Below, in pieces: positions 37,101-44,210 of a DNA stretch of 64,000 nucleotides. This stretch comes from Notospermus geniculatus (Eukaryota > Nemertea > Pilidiophora > Heteronemertea > Lineidae). The DNA lies in the NCBI GenBank assembly GCA_002633025.1, contig NMRB01000046.1, positions 509,854-573,853 on the forward strand. The letters are read 5' to 3'. Every line of letters starts with the position of its first letter. Position 1 is the stretch's first letter. A program made the translations under genes and the position numbers. The notes below the pieces were generated by a model. That model was not told where the DNA came from, searched no databases, and saw only the letters and a program-made list of their open reading frames with translations.

Positions 37101-38742
37101 AACTGGACTCAAGATTCAAGTAAAGGCTACAGAACTGGAAACCAATGACGCGACTGTCAAGTGTCAGAGTGTTAAAGGAGTATGGTGGTTGGGTGGCGAT
37201 TCCCACTGGCCTGAAAACTGAAGACGTCGCTCCTCAAGTTTCCCAAAAAGACTTCGTAAGGAACTACGCAAGTAATGTGATTCACTTAGAGACTGTGTAA
37301 CAGTAAAAAGTCCCTAACAGAAGCTTCACACAACAAAAAATATTTGTCAGTTCTCCTTTAATTGTTCTTACAAGTCAACATGGATTATAAACTAAGATTG
37401 AAATCAACAAAGTCTGACACAAAATGGGAAAAAATACATTGTTTCAAATCTCAAGAGATTTAAACCCATTTTCGCAAAGAGGATGTTTCCCCCAAGACTA
37501 TAGGATTAGAATGCTTCCCAACTCCTGGGAGTTTCATGTGCATTCCTCTGCACTTAACACTGCTATAAAAATTTCATAGGCTGTTTCGAGTTTTGTTGCA
37601 ACCGAGCAGCAGAATGTTGATGGATATATGACAACCTCTGCAAATGATGTTATGAGGACTGTGACAGTGTGAGGAAGTAGTGACAAGATATCCTTGTCAT
37701 GTTTTTGAAAGTCTATAACCTGAAGGCCTTACATGTAACCTGTTAAATGCCAAAATTTTGAAGGAACACAGCGGGTGAAGTGGAAGAATATGTGAACTGA
37801 AGACAACTGGATTAATATCTGTACCAGACATAGTATTTTATCGTCAGTGCTATCATAGGAAAACATTTAATGGTAAGTTCTCATATTTTATTTAAACTGC
37901 ATGAATCGCTCTGCTTGGCTGTCATTGTTTTTGCAGATAGAGTACAGTAACTATTGCTACAGCAGTTGCTCAGTTTCCTATTTAATTATAGTGGAACCTC
38001 TCTATTAAGGACACCTTCGGCACTGGTAGTTGGTGTCCTTTAATAATTGAGAGGTGTCCTGATTACAGAGGTCACAATGAATAGAAGTGATCAGTTTGGG
38101 ACTGAACTTTGGTGTCCTTAATAGAGGGGTGTCCTCCTGGCCAAGGTGTTTGCAATGGGAGGTTCCACTGTATGGTGGAAACTCACTATAACAGGACACT
38201 CTTCTGGAACTGACAGGTGGTGTCCTTAATAGAGGTGTCCTGATAATAGAGGTCAGACTAATGGAAATTGAAAATGCAAGAAATATGGTGGAACCAGGGA
38301 CCTCTTTAATAAGAACACCTTTGAGACCGACAAATGTTGTCCTTAATTGAGAGGTGTCCTGATTACAGAGGTCAAAATGAATCGACATGACCAATTTTGG
38401 ACTGAACTATGCTGTCCTTAATAAAGAGGTGTCCTCCTGGAGAGGTGTCTTTTAAGGGAGGTTCCACTGTAATAGGGAGGTATTCTGCTAGCAGAGGTAT
38501 CTAAGGCATCTCACTGCCCCTATCATGAAATATGTGACACCCATCTCATGTTCTGACTTTATTTTGAGTACTAACCTGGCCATAATAACAATTCTGTGTG
38601 CGTAGAACTTGATTTCTTCCTTTCCAACGACCAGGATGACATCTGCTGATGCCGTGTCCGTCAACAGATGGGCCATGTCATTGAGGAGCTGTTGTGTATC
38701 ATTGATGCTGGACGTGGAGTTAGAGGGTGGGCCGTGGTCCAT
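21887..38742 (-). CDS. BTB-BACK-TLDc domain protein, nine coding exons, 489 aa
   Basis: Nine minus-strand segments join in frame: 38742-38576, 28337-28193, 26035-25867, 24396-24263, 23582-23460, 23202-23093, 22936-22805, 22679-22473 and 22169-21887. They total 1470 nt, 489 codons plus TAA. Residues about 22-120 form a BTB/POZ domain (DVILVVG, then FYAHRIVIMAR and DVLTYIYTGK). About 125-260 form a BACK region (SLCAENVCHFL; WLRLPKEALVRIIS; EVWRSVLSWG). About 285-489 form a TLDc domain (WRLLYRATRDG; FHKLCDGYSPTLVVVKG; NMFGGFTDAPW; FLFTLNHDG; FGAGADLFIS). The start is fixed by an in-frame TGA two codons upstream in the same exon and a G at -3/+4 context. Family knowledge: BTB-BACK proteins usually recruit substrates to CUL3; TLDc proteins counter oxidative stress and bind V-ATPase. 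A CUL3-adaptor role is inferred. Introns range from about 125 bp to 10.2 kb. No orthologue name is assigned. Confidence 0.93.
22473..22679 (-). CDS. BTB-TLDc gene, coding exon 8 (TLDc core)
   Basis: The acceptor CTCCTTTCCAG and the donor AACAG|GTGAGG bound 207 nt. It carries the most diagnostic TLDc residues: QTWRLLYRATRDG, FHKLCDGYSPTLVVVK and GNMFGGFTDAPW. It has no long ORF line of its own because no Met begins it. Confidence 0.93.
22805..22936 (-). CDS. BTB-TLDc gene, coding exon 7 (TLDc start)
   Basis: The acceptor CATACTTGCAG and the donor AATTG|GTAAGC bound 132 nt. The peptide runs RYRLAAVPGQ through GTHILKKGHQ to QKILNNW, the entry into the TLDc fold. A competing frame here looks longer but has no splice support. 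Confidence 0.88.
22985..23043 (-). mobile_element. SINE family A tRNA-head fragment in intron 6
   Basis: On the minus strand this reads CTGATAGCCGAGTGGTTATC, then ACGTCCCTCAGCAACCGG and GGTCCCGGGT, the head of family A. It fills over a third of the 156-bp intron 6 of the BTB-TLDc gene without touching either splice site. Confidence 0.7.
23093..23202 (-). CDS. BTB-TLDc gene, coding exon 6 (end of BACK, linker)
   Basis: The acceptor TTTCTTCTTGTAG and the donor GAAAG|GTGAGT bound 110 nt. It encodes HLHGIIDHVRLLLIESQVFA, then a Glu-rich stretch ending MEVSLE. It is too short on its own to be seen as an ORF, and was found by extending the frame between its neighbours. Confidence 0.9.
23460..23582 (-). 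CDS. BTB-TLDc gene, coding exon 5 (BACK), followed by a GC donor
   Basis: The acceptor TTCCAG starts 41 whole codons, FLLKEDEVWRSVLSWG through ERAAMKR. The junction that keeps the frame into exon 6 is AGG|GCAAGT, a GC-AG intron with an otherwise perfect donor. The nearest GT, four bases further (GCAA|GTACAT), would put exon 6 out of frame. Confidence 0.9.
24263..24396 (-). CDS. BTB-TLDc gene, coding exon 4 (BACK)
   Basis: The acceptor ATCAATTTCAG and the donor ACT|GTAAGTCTG bound 134 nt. With the G from exon 3 the first codon is Glu. The peptide FANHCVDFIMENAEKCV followed by WLRLPKEALVRIISSDT is the typical BACK helical pair. It ends in phase 0 at residue 205. Confidence 0.93.
25170..25525 (+). 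repeat. Dispersed repeat D, copy 3, in intron 3
   Basis: TGCAAGTCTGACTTATTTGT through AGGTGGCAGCACTTCCTAGT. Long stretches, for example the part around CAGTCAAAATCATGTTAGAA, are identical to copy 1. Confidence 0.7.
25592..25710 (+). mobile_element. GTGGAACCTC-family element in intron 3
   Basis: It begins ACAGTGGAACCTCCCTAATA and continues with GGACACCTCTCTATTAAGG and TTTGACCTCTGTGAT. The right terminus is not clear. Another short piece lies at 24935-24990. Confidence 0.6.
25867..26035 (-). CDS. BTB-TLDc gene, coding exon 3 (BTB end, BACK start)
   Basis: The acceptor TTCTTTTCAG and the donor GAAG|GTACGTAAG bound 169 nt. The peptide contains FHILHMSKFLGLKALTEHC and SLCAENVCHFL, the helices between BTB and BACK that in the family include the CUL3-binding 3-box region. 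It ends in phase 1. Confidence 0.92.
26157..26550. mobile_element. TIR element GGNCCGTATTCTAGAAGC, host of a nested element
   Basis: The left end GGTCCGTATTCTAGAAGC and the right end GCTTCTAGAATACGGCCC are inverted, with AACTCTAAGGTC/GACCTCAGAGTT further in. A related copy at 51284-51392 is uninterrupted. It lies in intron 2. Confidence 0.75.
26219..26499. mobile_element. CAGGGTTTCC element, 281 bp, nested, TSD ATCGC
   Basis: The ends CAGGGTTTCCGCCAGA and CTGGCGGAAACCCTG are inverted. ATCGC flanks it directly on both sides (26214-26218, 26500-26504). The 51.3-kb relative of the outer element shows the joined site. CAGGG ends with 5-bp duplications suggest a hAT-like family, which is an inference. 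Confidence 0.85.
26560..26685 (-). mobile_element. SINE family A fragment in intron 2
   Basis: The body segment contains GGAGGAGGCCATCTGAAGC, TCTTTTAGCTGCCCTTGC and AAAGGCACAAGGTACAAG. The head is lost. It lies next to a TIR element that ends at 26550. Confidence 0.7.
27123..27284 (+). mobile_element. CAGGGGCGGAT-family MITE copy
   Basis: CAGAGGCGAATCCAGGATTT, AGAGGGGTGCCCTGTGC, AGGAACATTGAAAGTTGC and TTTGTTGGCCAAAATGGG follow the family order of the 36343 and 48063 copies. Confidence 0.65.
28193..28337 (-). CDS. BTB-TLDc gene, coding exon 2 (C-terminal half of BTB)
   Basis: The acceptor TTTTGCAG and the donor AAG|GTTAGT bound 145 nt. The first base completes Arg56 and the exon ends on a codon boundary at residue 104. 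It encodes the rest of the BTB fold, ending FKDVLTYIYTGK, the usual last BTB helix-turn. The intron on its 5' side (10,238 bp) is the largest in the coding part and holds most of the mobile elements of this half of the window. Confidence 0.93.
28388..28593. mobile_element. CAGGGTTTCC element, 206 bp, TSD CCAAA
   Basis: Ends CAGGGTTTCCACCAGAA and CTGGCAGAAACCCTG. CCAAA stands on both sides (28383-28387 and 28594-28598). Same family as 26219-26499, with a mostly different interior. It lies about 50 bp upstream of exon 2 of the BTB-TLDc gene. Confidence 0.85.
28640..28795 (-). mobile_element. SINE family B, near full length, in intron 1
   Basis: Minus strand: AGAGTGGTGCAGTGGAAACA, then CTGTCACCTCTGAGGTTCCA, GGTTCAAGCCCAGTCAGCC, and the tail CTCTGGTTTCCTCCTGCTG. 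One of the two best family B copies in the window. Confidence 0.75.
30800..30952 (-). mobile_element. SINE family B, near full length, in intron 1
   Basis: Minus strand: GTCAGAGTGGTGCAGTGGAA, CACCTGTCACCACTAAGGG, B box GGGTTCAATTCCCAG, and a tail with two GGTTTCCTCC-like words. A and B boxes resemble a tRNA promoter. Confidence 0.75.
31510..31557 (-). mobile_element. SINE family B head remnant
   Basis: Minus strand GTCAGAGTGGTGCAATTGCA followed by ATGGGCACCTGTCACATTG. Only the first third of the element remains. Confidence 0.5.
32085..32170 (+). mobile_element. SINE family B-like head
   Basis: GGAGTGGCTGCAGTGGTGCA, then GAGCGGTCACAGGTTCAATT with CCCAACCGAGTC. The B box GGTTCAATTCC is intact; the middle differs from other B copies. 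Confidence 0.5.
32291..32408. mobile_element. GGGAGGTTTCG palindromic MITE, TSD TATTA
   Basis: Two 52-bp arms with two mismatches (GGGAGGTTTCGCAAGCGCCC on both ends) enclose a loop of about 14 bp. TATTA flanks both sides (32286-32290, 32409-32413). The surrounding sequence recurs uninterrupted, in reverse, at 15110-15230, showing CAACTATTATCA as the empty site. Confidence 0.9.
33005..33177 (-). mobile_element. SINE family A fragment in intron 1
   Basis: The body runs from TTTTTCTGTCAGGGCCGAG to TTACTGTCCCGTGCGTGGAC. The tandemly duplicated element at 33178 follows it directly, so the head was lost or displaced. Confidence 0.75.
33220..33349. mobile_element. GGCCCATATTTTC MITE, PIF/Harbinger-like, first copy
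   Basis: The ends GGCCCATATTTTCAAAGCTG and CAGCTTTGAAAATATGGGCC are inverted; arms of about 60 bp meet over CTATAAATA. TAA precedes it (33217-33219), and TAA follows the second copy (33523-33525). GG..CC ends with a TAA target fit PIF/Harbinger; this is inferred. Confidence 0.8.
33393..33522. mobile_element. GGCCCATATTTTC MITE, second copy
   Basis: Identical to the copy at 33220-33349, one tandem period (173 bp) further on. The right flank TAAGAG preserves the original target duplication. Confidence 0.8.
34310..34790 (+). repeat. 25-bp minisatellite, about 19 units
   Basis: The unit is AATGGTRAATTGCCCATTGA plus GAGCC. Variants CCCTTTGAGAG and a longer unit with CAACATTT recur in blocks, so higher-order duplication is likely. 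Long minus-strand reading frames here are by-products of the repeat. Confidence 0.85.
35163..35210 (+). pseudogene. Isolated UvrD/PcrA-helicase-like peptide fragment
   Basis: The frame running to TAG at 35217 encodes GRLVGVVGDEDQSIYRVF. VVGDEDQSIYR matches the motif II-III region of bacterial-type UvrD/PcrA/Rep helicases, with a Gln 15 residues upstream as in that family. No other helicase motif is found nearby. It lies antisense in intron 1 of the BTB-TLDc gene and cannot be functional as it stands. Confidence 0.35.
35268..35447 (-). mobile_element. GTGGAACCTC-family element in intron 1
   Basis: Minus strand: ACAGTAAAACCTCTCTTAAC, GGACACCTCTGCCAGGAGG, ACACCTCTCTATTAAGGACA and TTTCGATTCAGTACGACCTC. 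Confidence 0.65.
35946..36258 (+). repeat. Tandem dimer of a tRNA-like repeat (family C)
   Basis: Two units of about 165 bp share GATAAAACATNAAGTTACAA, TGACTAGGAGTCNGGAGG, a B-box-like GGTACGATTCTTC, and TTTGCCTCNGAAGNGTCACC. It is probably a tRNA-derived SINE duplicated in tandem. Confidence 0.6.
36343..36520 (+). mobile_element. CAGGGGCGGAT-family MITE copy
   Basis: CAGGGTGGATCCTGGATTT, GGGGGCGCCCTGTGTAGG, AACATTGAAATTTGCAGTG and TTTGTTGGCCAAAAGAGG, ending GTATCTGCGCCCGACTG. It lies in intron 1. Confidence 0.7.
36530..37985. other. Intron 1, unassigned stretch
   Basis: A 69-codon plus frame at 36836-37045 reads reasonably but has no motif, and an opposite-strand frame overlaps it. The rest shows no structure I can name. 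Confidence 0.5.
37989..38173. mobile_element. GTGGAACCTC-family element, full length, in intron 1
   Basis: Left end TATAGTGGAACCTC and right end GAGGTTCCACTGTA are inverted. The interior has GGTGTCCTTNAATANTTGAG and GAGGTCACAATGAAT. It gives the family size as about 185 bp. Confidence 0.75.
38174..38473. mobile_element. Two further GTGGAACCTC-family copies, head to tail
   Basis: 38174-38268 (TGGTGGAAACTCACTATAAC; GGTGTCCTTAATAGAGGTG) is partial. 38286-38473 (TGGTGGAACCAGGGACCTCT to GAGGTTCCACTGTAA) is nearly complete. With 37989-38173 they form a cluster about 100 bp downstream of coding exon 1. Confidence 0.7.
38576..38742 (-). CDS. BTB-TLDc gene, coding exon 1 (start, N-terminal half of BTB)
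   Basis: Encodes residues 1-55 plus two bases of codon 56. A Ser/Asn-rich N-terminus leads into the BTB core with D34-V35 and FYAHRIVIMAR (46-56). The donor is AG|GTTAGT at 38575. The reading frame upstream of the ATG meets TGA at 38748-38746, so this ATG is the first in frame. Confidence 0.93.
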
Positions 38743-38755
38743 TGCTCATGTTATA
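38743..38755 (-). other. End of 5' UTR and 3' splice site before the start codon
   Basis: On the minus strand a pyrimidine tract (TTTCTTTTTTGACAG) ends at 38756. This leaves 13 untranslated bases before the ATG, so the 5' UTR is spliced and the promoter lies upstream at higher coordinates. An out-of-frame ATG at 38749 opens only a short reading frame. Confidence 0.75.
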
Positions 38756-40833
38756 CTGTCAAAAAAGAAACAGAATCAATTTGCTGTACATACAGATGTA
38801 ACGAGAAACAGTCTGACCTACAACATGGGATCTACATCGCAGAGGGATTTGTTAGCCCTCTATTACAAGCCTACAGTGACTACCAAGACAATATTGGCCA
38901 AAAAGACGCATCTAACTAGGCCTGCCTGACGTATTCTATTCTAGCCTAATCAGTTTTTATTTCGTATGGATAACAATAAAGCTAATCTAGCTGGCTATCT
39001 ATCTATCAGTGACCACAATGCTGGACCAAGCCTGCTGGAANGGATGTACCCTGGAGGAGGGTCAGGGAGGGAGGCCTAAGGATTATTGGGCTGCTCATCT
39101 AACCCCAAAATGAAATTATTTAGGCCTGTCGTCAGCCACCACAACGCAGTCAAATCTATAAAGTACTGTCCGTATTTAGATCAGAATGCTCATCCGACAT
39201 TTGGAGCATAGGGAACGCTGTACAGAAATCAACAGGTGAAAAAACAACGCAGACACACGATGGTTTTGACGCTTTTATTCAGTAAAATAACAAAATTTAA
39301 CAACACAGAAGCGATCCAGATGCAATGACCTTTTATTTACGTGAATATTATGTAAATCGATGAAGAGGAAAGTTTGGAAATGTGAGCTTTACCGAACAAA
39401 AAGTTTCCAAAAACTTCTATTTTTGACAGCTGCTGCAGCGCCACCACATGACAGGCGGGAGGTTGAGGAACTGAAATCGTCGACCAAAAAGTGACCGAAA
39501 GATGAAATAGGCGGTTAATTCAAACTTGGCGCAGGACAGAACTTAGTTTTTGTCGTGAATATTTGCCTGTTGCATGCTTATTTCAGCCCACCAAAGTTTG
39601 AACGGCATTGAATATTTGTAACTGATTAAAATTTCGGTGATTTGGAGCAGACGACGGCTACTGGGATTATCAAAAGTTTATATATCACGAGCGACGACAA
39701 CAACAAACACAGGTCTCATGAGCCAGTTTGCCAAGAAACGCGCACTGTGTCTCACTGAACAGTTAGGAGAACTTCTAACTCGAACCATTTTTTTGGTTGA
39801 AAAGTTCGGTCTATCTGTCAGGTTCACGCGCACCAGTTCAGTTTGGCTTAAATTTGACAGGGCGTCATCAGTTTGACGGATTGACGCATTTGTGAACTGG
39901 TGCAGGAATCGGCGAGCAACCCCGGCCAGTGTAACAGAGAATCTCCCCAGAAAAAAAATGTCCGCCTGGATTGATGGAGGCCACGTCCCCTTTAACACAA
40001 TTTATGACTCTGCCATGAAATTCCATAACAGCCGAGTTCCAATCCTTCAGTTTCAATCTACGGCAGTATTAAACAGGTACGGTGCCCATTTCCTTTCACA
40101 ATTACATCCCAGAATCCCCCATTCATGCATTTCCGTTATCTGATAACCAATAGGATGATGGTATGTTTTGATAATGGCCGAATCAATAACTAGTAGTGTA
40201 ACCATTTAGAGTTTCAATAAACCCATACAACATCGTCTGCTCTCACCGTAAATAGTTTTAGCAGAATAAATGCGATGTTGTTTGTAGGGTTATTTCAGTG
40301 ATACACTTTCTGTCGCGAGTACACATCATTTTTGTTGTCCTGAAACAGCGGTGACAGAACGGATCCTGTTGACAAAATCCCGATGCAGCGTCGGTTACTG
40401 TTTCAATACAACAATTAAGGATTCTCTGTCGGACAATTAGCCGAAACTGCGGCTGTGAATTGTGATATTGACTGCCTAGTGATCCGGTATTGACAGTTAC
40501 AGTCACGGTTTGGGATGAGTATATATCGGCGTTCATCGTTTTATTGAACGCTGACCCGGGATACGGAGGCTGGGATGCAGTGGTATACGGGATTCTGACC
40601 AGAATGGTCGACTGACGTCTAAAACACGGATTTGTCGCCTTAATACTGAATTATTTTGAAGCTGTCATGGATTTATTCGCAATTTGGTCACCAAGGATAG
40701 TCCAACTCGCGGGTAGGTAGTTTCTCTTGTTCCATCTTTTTGGATGTCCCATGCCACGTGGTGACAACACCCCATGCGGAGATGTGAGCCGCCATCTCCA
40801 AATCCCAGAACACACGTCATCCGCGGTTTAATA

Positions 40834-40961
40834 GGGAGTTTTCGCAAAGCCCCCGAAACGCCAAGGCGAACGCCAATCCCATTGTTCGATGCCTAGCAGA
40901 GAACAGCGAACAATAGGAAAGACGTTCGCGTCGGCGTTTCGGGGGCTTTGCGAAAACTCCC
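40834..40961. mobile_element. GGGAGTTTTCG palindromic MITE
   Basis: Arms of about 38 bp begin GGGAGTTTTCGCAAAGCCCC. The flanks are TAATA on the left and TATTA on the right, one mismatch from a 5-bp duplication. Same ends as 32291-32408 and 50572-50720. Confidence 0.85.
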
Positions 40962-41029
40962 TATTAAAGAATACCGGTACGTGAATTCATTAGCTCTAAT
41001 TGACAATATTGGGCTGATTGTTGAAGCGT

Positions 41030-41115
41030 AGGAGGAAACCGGAATGTTGTCAGAGCGTGCCTTGGGGATTGAATTCGGGGTTTCAGCGGTGACTTGCGCA
41101 GAGACGTTCTCTACT
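41030..41115 (-). mobile_element. SINE family B fragment
   Basis: Plus strand shows GTAGGAGGAAACCGGAATG, GGGATTGAATTCGGGG and AGCGGTGACTTGCGCAGAG, the reverse of the family tail, B box and head. Diverged. Confidence 0.5.
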
Positions 41116-42198
41116 TCGCTACTCTACTTGCAGCCCGACCGACTGGTCTTATGTAGGAAGTGGTAGCTTAGCGTTATAAGATGCGACGTAGCTTACATCT
41201 TTAACCAATATCAGAATATTTTTGCCAATACTAATCGCGTCGAGAAGTTTGATGTAACATCTGAGGAGCACGACGAAAATGGCACCGCTGGGTTACTTGG
41301 GGCGGCACTCATGAAATCACCTCGGTCATTGCCCCTTTAAGTCAGGCGTGTTACCGTCCTCTCCCCCGTCTCACTGTACACGCACCATTCGGTAGTTCTC
41401 GTACACATTATGGATTCGAAAATCGAAGCTACAAGTTTGATAATGGCCAAACGATCTTATCACCAAATAAGAAAATGCTTATTTCGATGCAGAGAATTTT
41501 GACGCCATAGGGGGAACCCTCGAAATCCGATGACTGACGGGCCTCTAAACCAGGAATGATCGACCCGACATAGGCCTACAGTGGATGACAAAATCAATCT
41601 TCATCAATAAAGTCAACTTCAGGCTTCATGAAATGACGTAATGAATTGTGGGAAGTGTCAGCGCGTCGATGCGAATTTCAGCGTGGTCTCCGAACCTTCA
41701 GAACGCCCGAACATTTTGCGTCCCGGTTTGGGACTCTTGCGTTCGAAACTGCGGCTATGATGCTGCATGTAGCTTATCATCCCGTCCGCCAGCTGATCTC
41801 AAATCAATACGGAAAACCTCGGTTTTGTGACACAGACACGAATATATGTGTTCCGAGGTGAGGTGAGCCCGTTGCGTCCAGAATGACGGAAGGGTGCGTA
41901 CGTACGGAGACGGGACGCCTAGGTCCTGAACTGGCGTCAGGTAGGACAGGCAGCAGTCACTATACGCGTGTTCCTATTGGAGGAAACAGCGTTGGGATTT
42001 CACTGGCTTTACCCGTCTCATCCCTGCATCATAGTTCATTGGAAATGGTCTTAACCAGTGGCTGATCAATTGATACGGTCCTGATTGAGTGTAACATATT
42101 GAACCCTGTCTCGTCTTATCTTGATTATCAGTTTATAGCTGTCATATGAAGGCTAGACGTTTTATCGTCCGTCAGTCATCCGAGGCATTGCAGCATGC

Positions 42199-42736
42199 AC
42201 AATCCATGCTGTTACACTGTTAACACTTACCGCACCAACACGTTCGTTCACAATCCATGCTGTTACACTGTTAACACTTGCCGCACCAACAGTTTCATTG
42301 ACAATCCATGCTGCTACACTGTTAACACTTGCCGCACCAACGCATTCGTTGACAATCCATGCTGCTACACTGTTAACACTTGCCGCACCAACGCATTCGT
42401 TGACAATCCATGCTGTTACACTGTTAACACTTACCGCACCAACACATTCGTTGACAATCCATGCTGTTACACTGTTAACACTTGCCGCACCAACAGTTTC
42501 ATTGACAATCCATGCTGCTACACTGTTAACACTTGCCGCACCAACGACATTCGTTGACAATCCATGCTGTTACACTGTTAACACTTGCCGCACCAACACA
42601 TTCGTTGACAATCCATGCTTTTACACTGTTAACACTTGCCGCACCAACATGTTCGTTGACAATCCATGCTGTTACACTGTTAACACTTGCCGCACCAACG
42701 CATTCGTTGACAATCCATGCTATTACACTGTTACAC
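42199..42736 (+). repeat. 51-bp minisatellite, 11 units
   Basis: Each unit has ACAATCCATGCTGTTACACT, GTTAACACTTGCCGCACCAA and CACATTCGTTG. Starts are at 42199, 42250, 42301, 42352, 42403, 42454, 42505, 42557, 42608, 42659 and 42710. As 51 is 17 codons, all frames stay open except at the one extra base near 42545. Confidence 0.9.
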
Positions 42737-42744
42737 TTTCGTTT

Positions 42745-42980
42745 TGGCGCCTTGATAGCCCAATGGTTAGCACGTCCGCTGAGCAAGCGGCAGGTCCCTG
42801 GTCCAGGGCCAAGGGATTAATCATGCCTGGCTCTTCAGTCCGTCGCATGGGACAGTAAGACTTGGTGCCTTGTACCAGACCCCGTCCAAGTGAGGAACAT
42901 GAGTAGCTTGAGATGGCCTCTTCCATACTTATCAGGGCCAATAAGGCTATGGCTTCGGCCCTGATGGGAAAATCAGATAT
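42745..42980 (+). mobile_element. SINE family A, head and body
   Basis: The head TGATAGCCCAATGGTTAGCA with CCGCTGAGCAAGCGG leads into the body (TGGCTCTTCAGTCCGTCGCA; GAGGAACATGAGTAGCTTGA) and ends CCCTGATGGGAAAATC. About 25 bp around the AAAGGCAAGTAAAAG part is deleted. It abuts the 51-bp minisatellite, whose last unit is broken by it. Confidence 0.8.
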
Positions 42981-43808
42981 TGTTTGAGGCGAAATTATTT
43001 GGCCACCCTGGGGTAGAAAAAGTGCTTTTAGTGTTAGAGAAGGTCGACATATGCCCATACCGTTTGAAAGTTGCAAACTAATATTCTGTTTGCTGCAGTG
43101 AGACCAACACGCATTGGATACGGAAAACGTGCTGTTGAGAAAGGCTGAAAAGCTACTAGTCTCATATAATTAAGTTGCCGAGAAGCCTGGTGAGTTCCCG
43201 CGGAGTTGGGTTTGAAACACGGCGGGTGACCAAGTTGGCACAGAAAGTTTCACAGCTAGCCGGATTCGACCGGAGATTTTTTATTTTCTTGCAACGCGTT
43301 GGTTGAGATGGTGGTGGGAAGCTTCTTTCAATTCCCGATTCATTTGTGTTGGAATTTATGTTCGGATGGAAACAAACAAGTTTTCAAGGTTAAAAGGTGA
43401 GTTTAAAAAAAGGCGTCTCCGCTTTTGTCCCAAACAGTCGTGGAATCCTTTCACCGACTCGTCGTCCAGTCGCCACAAAAAACGATCGTTTCCCAAAATC
43501 ATGAGTCATACTCTCGTTCGCGTGATCTCGCGAGATCCGCCCGCTCCGCGGATTACAAACCAACCTCGCACCAAAAGGCTTCAAGGATCGCTTTGTGTAC
43601 ATTTTGTGCTTATACAGTGCGCCTAGGGACGGTCTAATGATCACTTTCGTTGTGATTCCCAGAAGTAATTATTCTAAATGGAGATGGTGAGAGAATGTGA
43701 CCGTGGGAAGTGCTGGTTTTAACTAGCGTATGTCCCTGGTGGTTCTGCTGCCATCACGTCAATACGGAGACGGATGGACACGGGGGCCGTCACATGTCAA
43801 TCCATATT

Positions 43809-43906
43809 CTCGTCTGTAGTCCAGGACGGTGATTCGGGCGCAAACAGACGGAAAAATCTCGTCTGTAGTCCAGGACGGTGATTCGGGCGCAAACAGACGG
43901 AAAAAT
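43809..43906 (+). repeat. Exact 49-bp tandem duplication
   Basis: CTCGTCTGTAGTCCAGGACG and the following 29 bases occur twice in a row with no difference (43809-43857, 43858-43906). Confidence 0.85.
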
Positions 43907-43984
43907 AGACGATTGTGACGACGATGATCGCCGCCGAAGTTGCAGGAATGGCTGTTCCAAGTATTATACGGCAGAAGGAAACCA

Positions 43985-44102
43985 AAGTTCTGCCCTAAAT
44001 TTGTCGTTTCTGTTCATTTTGACCTCTGTATTCTGGACACTTCTCAGTTAAGGACAAAATCTGTCCGTCCCAAAGGTGTCCTTGGAGAGGTTCCACTGTA
44101 TG
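43985..44102 (+). mobile_element. GTGGAACCTC-family fragment
   Basis: TCTGTTCATTTTGACCTCTG, CACTTCTCAGTTAAGGACAA, AAAGGTGTCCTTGGAGAGG and terminal GTTCCACTGTA. It ends about 50 bp from the candidate exon at 44151. Confidence 0.6.
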
Positions 44103-44148
44103 TTGTTGTAAATTGCGCTGTGCATTGGGATGACGATACGCCACACTC

Positions 44149-44210
44149 ACCGATAGAGGTCGCGCCATTTTCCAAACCAGAGCCCTCTGCCGTCGAGCGC
44201 ACACATTAAC
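44149..44210 (-). other. Candidate first exon and donor, possibly of the BTB-TLDc gene
   Basis: Minus strand GTTTGGAAAATGGCGCGACC runs into CTATCG|GTGAGTG, a strong donor at 44150. It lies upstream of the spliced 5' UTR acceptor at 38756, on the same strand. Linking them is inference. If linked, its ATGs would make only short upstream frames. Confidence 0.35.

Larger units (their letters stand above)
38760..42190. other. Upstream of coding exon 1: likely 5' UTR intron
   Basis: Because coding exon 1 begins with an acceptor, this stretch is probably intronic. It holds one palindromic MITE and a SINE B fragment. A single N stands at 39041 near GCTGGACCAAGCCTGCTGG. Confidence 0.45.

Noticed and set aside
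42199-42736. CRISPR-like array (regular repeats)
   Set aside because: Whole 51-bp units repeat with no unique spacers, and the genome is eukaryotic.
42162-42858. Several overlapping ORFs of 95-186 codons on both strands
   Set aside because: All are generated by the 51-bp minisatellite, whose period is a multiple of three.
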